Shown: positions 13,527 to 16,690 of the stretch, one piece after another | How the letters are laid out: every line of letters starts with the position of its first letter | How positions within the stretch are numbered: the stretch's first letter is position 1 | Source: Halopenitus sp041821145 | GTDB taxonomy: Archaea; Halobacteriota; Halobacteria; Halobacteriales; Haloferacaceae | Assembly (NCBI RefSeq): GCF_041821145.1 | Contig: NZ_JBGUBC010000035.1 | Location: forward strand, 1 to 16,690 | Reading direction: 5' to 3' | Length of the DNA stretch: 16,690 nt | Translations under genes and position numbers: made by a program | Notes under the pieces: generated by a model | The model's input: the letters and a program-made list of their open reading frames with translations, nothing else | Databases searched by the model: none | What the model was told of the DNA's origin: nothing

Positions 13527-14588
13527 ATGTCACGAAATATCGACAGGCGAACGTTCATCCGATCGGGAGCCATCGCGGGCACCGCGATGCTCGCCGGCTG
13601 TAGCGGGAATGGCGGAAACGGCGACGGAAACGGAAACGGCGACGGAAACGGAAACGGCGACGGAAACGGAAACGGCGACGGAAACGGAAATGGCGACGGC
13701 AATGGAGGCGGGGAGTCGCCCCCGACGATCGCGTTGTCCATCCCGTCGCTCGAGTTCACGTTCTTCGCGCGCATGGAGAACGCGTTCGAAAAGGCCATCG
13801 ACGAGGGCCTGATCGCCTCCGACTCCTCGTTTTATGACGCCGGCAACACCCAGAGCACCCAGGTGTCCCACATCGAGACCGCGGTCTCGAACGAGGTCGA
13901 CCTGCTTTTGATCTCGGCCATCACGGCCGAGGGCATTATCAGCGCTGTCGAGGAGGCCAACGACGCCGACATCCCCGTCGTCGCGATCGACCGTAACATC
14001 GCTGAAGGCGAGACGGTCTCCTACGTCGCATCGGACAACGTCCAGCTCGGCCAGCGCTCCACGGAGCTGTGTCTCCAATTCATGGAGGACGAAAGCGACG
14101 CGGACACCTACGACGTGGTGCAACTGGAAGGGACTCCGGGCGCGAGCGTGACGAACGACCGCGGCGAAGGGTTCCAGAACGCCGTCGACGCGAACGACTC
14201 GCTGAACAGTCTTGCGAGCCAGACCGGCGAGTTCTCCACCCAGGAGGCGCTGAGCGTGATGGAGGACTACATCACGGAGTACGGCGATGATATCGACGGC
14301 GTGTTCTGTCAAAACGACCTAATGGCGCTGGGCGTCCATCAGGCTCTTCAGAATTCCGACATGTCCGTCCCGGTAACCGGCATCGATGGAACCGAGGCGT
14401 GGGTCGAGGAGTTCTCGGAGAACCAGTATTACGGAACCATCGCACAGCTTCCCGAAGAGATGGTCATGACTGCGATAGAGACCGGAACGGCCCACCTCGC
14501 TGGCGAGGACGTCGAGGACACGATCACCGTGGAGGGGCTCAAGGTCACCCAGGAGAACGCCTCCGACTACCTCGACGAGTACTTCTGA
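13527..14588 (+). CDS. Sugar-binding Tat lipoprotein (RbsB-like)
   Basis: A 353-residue extracellular binding protein. The N-terminus has a Tat motif (DRRTFIRSG, residues 6-14), a hydrophobic stretch and a lipobox LAGC with Cys25 as the lipidated residue. A Gly/Asp/Asn linker with four GDGNGN units (32-55) tethers the domain to the membrane. The rest is a Peripla_BP_4/RbsB fold: IPVVAIDRNI, VSYVASDNVQLGQRS and GVFCQNDLMALGVHQAL fit the hinge and ligand-contact regions of ribose-type proteins. The ATG at 13527 is chosen because it begins the signal peptide; the open frame to 13452 covers the promoter. It delivers the sugar to the permease encoded just upstream. Confidence 0.9.
   Translation: MSRNIDRRTFIRSGAIAGTAMLAGCSGNGGNGDGNGNGDGNGNGDGNGNGDGNGNGDGNGGGESPPTIALSIPSLEFTFFARMENAFEKAIDEGLIASDSSFYDAGNTQSTQVSHIETAVSNEVDLLLISAITAEGIISAVEEANDADIPVVAIDRNIAEGETVSYVASDNVQLGQRSTELCLQFMEDESDADTYDVVQLEGTPGASVTNDRGEGFQNAVDANDSLNSLASQTGEFSTQEALSVMEDYITEYGDDIDGVFCQNDLMALGVHQALQNSDMSVPVTGIDGTEAWVEEFSENQYYGTIAQLPEEMVMTAIETGTAHLAGEDVEDTITVEGLKVTQENASDYLDEYF
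13620..13691 (+). repeat. Four tandem 18-bp units in the lipoprotein linker
   Basis: GGCGACGGAAACGGAAAC is repeated four times without gaps, the last copy ending in T instead of C. A degenerate fifth copy follows. Each unit encodes GDGNGN. The near identity at DNA level points to recent slippage, so copy number may vary between strains. Confidence 0.9.
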
Positions 14589-14657
14589 TAACGCTCGCTT
14601 CGAGGCCGTTCGCCGTCGGATTCATCCACCGGCGATAATTCTCGTTCGTATCCGCTC

Positions 14658-14664
14658 GTTTTTA
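14658..14664 (+). terminator. T tract downstream of the binding-protein gene
   Basis: CGTTTTT about 70 nt after the stop codon at 14588 is a possible archaeal terminator for the permease and binding-protein transcripts. Confidence 0.25.
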
Positions 14665-14675
14665 CCTGAACGCAG

Positions 14676-14736
14676 GCGCTAAGGCCCTTTCCTCAACGAG
14701 CGACCGAAGGGAGCGAGTAGGGAGGGGATACAGCGC
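14676..14736. repeat. Imperfect nested stem-loop, possible IS200/IS605-type end remnant
   Basis: An outer GCGCT/AGCGC pair (14676-14680, 14732-14736) encloses CCCTTTCCT (14685-14693) pairing with AGGGAGGGG (14719-14727) through two G-T pairs. The loop contains the direct repeat GAGCGA...GAGCGA (14698-14703 and 14711-14716). The words GCGCTAAGGCCC, CAACGAGCGACCGAAG and GAGCGAGTAGGGAGG resemble, from memory, the right end and associated RNA of haloarchaeal tnpB/IS1341 elements. No transposase gene is present, so this would be a solo remnant or MITE. It may instead serve as a terminator between convergent genes. Confidence 0.4.
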
Positions 14737-14738
14737 TA

Positions 14739-15821
14739 TTATTGGATATCTATCGCCGAACCGGACTCGGCGGATGCGTAGACGGATTTGATCGTCTTGA
14801 TGTCGACGAGACCGTGTTCCCCGTCCGCGTACGGTTCCGTGTCGGTCAACAGACAGTGGGCGAAGTACTCGAACTCCTCTTGCATCTGGTCGACCTGTTC
14901 GAACTCGATCGTCAGATCGGAATCGCCGTGTGAGACGTGAAGCTTCCGGTCGTCCCAGGGGTAAAAAGCCGGTTCGACACGGACCTCCCCTGCGGTTCCG
15001 GTCACTCGGATATGACTCGACATGTGGGCGTTCTGGCTGGCCGTACAGTGAGCGACGACGTGGTCCGGGAACTCCAGTTGGAAGGCGGCGTGTTCGTCCG
15101 GAACGTCCTCGAATTCGGGTTGCACGGAGGCGACGGAGCCGGAGACGTTCAGCGGATCGGCATCGAGCAGGAATCGGGTGGTGTTGAGCGAATAGATTCC
15201 AATGTCCATCGCCGCACACCCCCCCGAGAGGTCCCAGTCCAACCGCCACTGGTCGGGGTCCGGGACCAACTCGAGTATCGGCTCGGTCATGTTCCCGTGG
15301 ACGAAGACGGGATCGCCGACGTAGCCCTCCTCGATCAGATCCTTCGCACGACGGACTGCCGGCTCGGTGTGCATTCGGTAGGCGACCATCAGGGTGACGT
15401 CGTGGTCCGCACACACCGCAACCATGCGTTCTGCCCGATCGATCGTCGCTTCCATCGGCTTCTCACAGAGCACGTCCTTATCCAGCGAGGCGGCCGTCTC
15501 GACGAACGGGAGGTGCTTTGCGTTCGGCGTGACCACGTACACTGCATCGTAAGCGTCCGTGGCGGCACCCTCGTGGAACTGCTCGTAGGTGATCGCGCGT
15601 TCGACCGTCTCCGAGTCGGCCGCGACCGACTCCGCTTTCTCCAGGTGACCGCTTACGAGCACGGTCGTCTCACAGAGGTCGGCGGCCGCGACCGCCGGCA
15701 TCGCCTGCTCGCGCGTCCACCAGCCGACGCCGACCATGGCGATCCGGATCGGGTCCTCCGTCTCGGTTACGGTCTGCCAGTCACGTCGATCGAACTCCTC
15801 AGTCACTGCGTTCAGATCCAT
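14739..15821 (-). CDS. gfo6: Gfo/Idh/MocA sugar dehydrogenase (D-xylose 1-dehydrogenase-like, Gfo6)
   Basis: A 360-residue NAD(P)-dependent sugar oxidoreductase. The N-terminal Rossmann domain has MVGVGWW (29-35) and the catalytic-lysine motif CEKPMEAT (Lys121). YRMH (148-151) follows. The C-terminal domain shows GGCAAMDIGIYSLNTTRFLL, where Asp206 and Tyr210 match the D-x3-Y pattern of glucose-fructose oxidoreductase and xylose dehydrogenase rather than the His of inositol dehydrogenases. It resembles haloarchaeal D-xylose 1-dehydrogenase. The substrate here is uncertain because an SDR of the cluster may do the same step. ATGs lie at 15830, 15827 and 15821. The last best matches the spacing of the shared promoter element at 15847-15858. 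A TTG further upstream is unlikely. Confidence 0.85.
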   Translation of the reverse strand: MDLNAVTEEFDRRDWQTVTETEDPIRIAMVGVGWWTREQAMPAVAAADLCETTVLVSGHLEKAESVAADSETVERAITYEQFHEGAATDAYDAVYVVTPNAKHLPFVETAASLDKDVLCEKPMEATIDRAERMVAVCADHDVTLMVAYRMHTEPAVRRAKDLIEEGYVGDPVFVHGNMTEPILELVPDPDQWRLDWDLSGGCAAMDIGIYSLNTTRFLLDADPLNVSGSVASVQPEFEDVPDEHAAFQLEFPDHVVAHCTASQNAHMSSHIRVTGTAGEVRVEPAFYPWDDRKLHVSHGDSDLTIEFEQVDQMQEEFEYFAHCLLTDTEPYADGEHGLVDIKTIKSVYASAESGSAIDIQ

Positions 15822-15846
15822 GTTCATCATTCGTAAGTCGACCGGC

Positions 15847-15858
15847 AAAGAGCTACCG
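15847..15858 (-). promoter_or_regulatory. Promoter element shared with the SDR-lactonase operon
   Basis: On the minus strand this reads CGGTAGCTCTTT, identical over 12 bases to 9727-9738. It begins 37 nt before the ATG at 15821, compared with 39 nt in the other promoter. Confidence 0.45.
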
Positions 15859-15898
15859 GGAACCTAGGTGATCGAACGGATCGATGAGCCGACCGTCG

Positions 15899-15906
15899 TA
15901 TTTTAG
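15899..15906 (+). promoter_or_regulatory. TATA box of the small zinc-ribbon gene
   Basis: TATTTTAG is centred 27-28 nt before the ATG at 15930, a leaderless promoter. Confidence 0.55.
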
Positions 15907-15929
15907 GGGTCCGGGGCGTCAGTAGCCAC

Positions 15930-16154
15930 ATGAGCAATCGCGTCGTCCAGGGACGGATGGTAACGCCGGAGCGGCTCGCGGAGTTGATCGAGGGTGAGTC
16001 GGTTCTGGAGGCGGAGTCGATCGAGGACGCCGACCGCGAGTGTCCCGAATGCGGCGGTGACGTCATTCGGGTCGGCTACATGCCGACCGTGACCGCATTC
16101 GTGACCGGGTACAAATGCCAGGAATGCGACTGGGCGGAGACGGACGCCGAGTAG
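15930..16154 (+). CDS. Small zinc-ribbon protein (DUF5795-like)
   Basis: A 74-residue protein beginning MSNRVVQGRMVTPERLAELIEG, followed by an acidic segment. Two CxxC knuckles, CPECGGD (Cys38, Cys41) and CQECDW (Cys63, Cys66), form one zinc ribbon with about 21 residues between them. I recognise the N-terminal VVQGRMVTPERLAELIEG pattern as a conserved haloarchaeal family, annotated to my memory as DUF5795. Its role is unknown; zinc ribbons of this size often contact nucleic acids or protein complexes. The leaderless promoter supports the start. It is divergent from the Gfo6 gene and precedes tRNA-Trp, with no sign that it belongs to the sugar pathway. Confidence 0.85.
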   Translation: MSNRVVQGRMVTPERLAELIEGESVLEAESIEDADRECPECGGDVIRVGYMPTVTAFVTGYKCQECDWAETDAE

Positions 16155-16212
16155 GCCTCGAAGGGCCGACCGGCCCTCGTTTTCCCGAGCGATCGACCGA
16201 TCGATCGAAACC

Positions 16213-16219
16213 CCTTTAG
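16213..16219 (+). promoter_or_regulatory. Candidate box A of the tRNA-Trp gene
   Basis: CTTTAGA lies about 40 nt before the mature 5' end of the tRNA, which would give a 5' leader of roughly a dozen nucleotides removed by RNase P. Confidence 0.35.
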
Positions 16220-16254
16220 AGCCCGATGGTGAACGCTCGAATGCAGGATCACGA

Positions 16255-16427
16255 GGGGCTGTGGCCAAGCCAGGCATGGCGACTGACTCCAGAGGTGACG
16301 CCCGGTGACGAACTCCGGACTGATATTCCGAGCGGACGACTGATCATCGACCGCGTTGACGACGTTCTGGAGTACCGAGGCAACCGGAGATATCAGTCAA
16401 TCGGGGGTTCAAATCCCTCCGGCCCCA
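16255..16427 (+). tRNA. tRNA-Trp (CCA anticodon) with intron
   Basis: The full cloverleaf can be drawn. Acceptor stem GGGGCTG (16255-16261) pairs with CGGCCCC (16420-16426), with discriminator A16427. The D stem is GCCA/TGGC (16264-16267, 16277-16280). The anticodon stem is ACTGA/TCAGT (16282-16286, 16393-16397). Anticodon CCA is at 16289-16291. The T arm is GGGGG-TTCAAAT-CCCTC (16403-16419). The 3' CCA is not encoded. A 99-nt intron (16293-16391) interrupts the gene between positions 37 and 38. Exons are 16255-16292 and 16392-16427. Confidence 0.97.
16293..16391 (+). ncRNA. tRNA-Trp intron with box C/D guide RNA
   Basis: Splice sites form a canonical bulge-helix-bulge. CTCC (16287-16290) pairs with GGAG (16386-16389), flanked by 3-nt bulges AGA (16291-16293) and ATA (16390-16392), each cut after its second base. 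The intron also reads as a C/D RNA: box C GTGACGA (16305-16311), D' CCGA (16328-16331), C' TTGACGA (16356-16362), D CCGA (16375-16378). The guide before D' (ACTGATAT, 16319-16326) pairs with 16390-16397, and its fifth base before the box faces U39. The guide before D (CTGGAGT, 16367-16373) pairs with 16286-16292, and its fifth base faces C34. Both fit 2'-O-methylation of C34 and U39, as known for the Haloferax volcanii tRNA-Trp intron. Confidence 0.9.
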
Positions 16428-16441
16428 TACCGTGCTTAAAG

Positions 16442-16555
16442 GTTTGTGAACCTCAGGTAAAGGTTGAGCCGAAGATCTGCGAATTCTGCGGACTCTACAT
16501 AACCGAATACACACAGAAGTGTGTCGCTCTCGACAACGGAGGGTGCCGCCCGTGA
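16442..16555 (+). pseudogene. Start-less small zinc-finger reading frame after the tRNA
   Basis: The frame reads ...KVEPKICEFCGLYITEYTQK, then CVALDNGGCRP and a stop at 16553-16555. The C-x2-C pair and two further cysteines suggest a zinc finger. No ATG, GTG or TTG lies in frame between the tRNA and the cysteines; the frame runs back through the tRNA itself, which is not meaningful. Codons such as TTA, ATA, ACA, GTA and CCT differ from the GC-ending usage of its neighbours, suggesting acquired DNA. It is probably the 3' part of a broken or displaced gene. A functional product with a non-standard start cannot be excluded. Confidence 0.4.
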
Positions 16556-16661
16556 GGCGCTTCTGTGAGCGCTACGGGACCCGGATGCGGATGGGGACAT
16601 CCACGCTCGGCACGACCCACAACACTACTGCCCGGACTGTGACGGGAGGCGGTTCGAATGA
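16552..16661 (+). pseudogene. Frameshifted small zinc-ribbon gene
   Basis: A GTG at 16552 overlaps the preceding stop codon (GTGA) and begins VRRFCERYG. After about ten codons the sensible frame continues in another register as DPDADGDIHARHDPQHYCPD, then CDGRRFE and a stop at 16659-16661. Joined, these give a plausible ~36-residue protein with cysteines at both ends (one in FCERYG, two in YCPDCDG). Adding one G in the GGGACCC run near 16575-16581 would restore one frame. It is either a decayed gene or a sequencing error. Small zinc-ribbon genes in such tight pairs are common in haloarchaeal proviruses and plasmids. Confidence 0.4.
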
Positions 16662-16690
16662 CGCCCGGACCAACGTCCGTTACCTGAAAA

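Noticed and set aside
13611..13710. CRISPR-like or non-coding repeat array
   Set aside because: The 18-bp units are contiguous without spacers and stay in frame as a Gly/Asp/Asn linker behind a lipobox.
13530..14312. Minus-strand 260-residue frame opposite the binding protein
   Set aside because: It is antisense to a clear Tat lipoprotein, with a VSVAVS repeat that is only the mirror of the linker repeat.
16226..16441. Open frame running through the tRNA-Trp gene
   Set aside because: The frame covers a complete tRNA and its intron, so translation there is not credible. Only the cysteine-rich end after the tRNA was considered.

Overview
The window looks like a piece of a haloarchaeal chromosome (class Halobacteria). 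The DNA is GC-rich with GC-ending codons and frequent CGATCG-type words. The proteins are strongly acidic, the secreted binding protein has a Tat lipoprotein signal, and many genes have a T/A-rich TATA box about 25-30 nt before the start codon, as expected for leaderless transcripts. The tRNA-Trp gene carries an archaeal bulge-helix-bulge intron. I cannot name the genus.

Layout. 1-189: A/T-rich upstream DNA. 190-3331: housekeeping genes, namely a small zinc-finger protein, a methylmalonyl-CoA epimerase-like VOC protein, a multi-pass membrane protein, 3-hydroxyacyl-CoA dehydrogenase (minus strand) and a helix-hairpin-helix protein. 3458-5217: a translationally coupled gluconeogenic pair, class I fructose-bisphosphate aldolase and fructose-1,6-bisphosphatase. 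5299-15821: a sugar/sugar-acid catabolic and uptake region (FAH-family hydrolase, cupin, atypical SDR, enolase-superfamily dehydratase, canonical SDR, amidohydrolase-type lactonase, ribose-type CUT2 ABC transporter, Gfo/Idh/MocA dehydrogenase), interrupted only by a MOSC-domain gene. 15930-16154: a small zinc-ribbon protein. 16255-16427: tRNA-Trp with a 99-nt intron that also reads as a box C/D guide RNA. 16428-16690: remnants of two small zinc-finger genes with foreign-looking codon use, possibly the edge of an integrated element.

How the genes fit together. The catabolic genes match, step for step, a non-phosphorylative diketo-hydrolase route: sugar -> lactone (SDR or Gfo6) -> aldonate (lactonase) -> 2-keto-3-deoxyaldonate (dehydratase) -> 2,4-diketo-3-deoxyaldonate (second SDR) -> pyruvate plus lactate or glycolate (FAH hydrolase). 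This is the logic known for L-rhamnose and L-fucose, and for pentose variants. The sugar cannot be fixed from sequence alone. Uptake would be by the single-domain ATPase, the RbsC-like permease and the RbsB-like lipoprotein. The neighbouring aldolase/FBPase pair could feed the products into gluconeogenesis. No dedicated regulator lies in the window, but several promoter repeats suggest one or more acting in trans.
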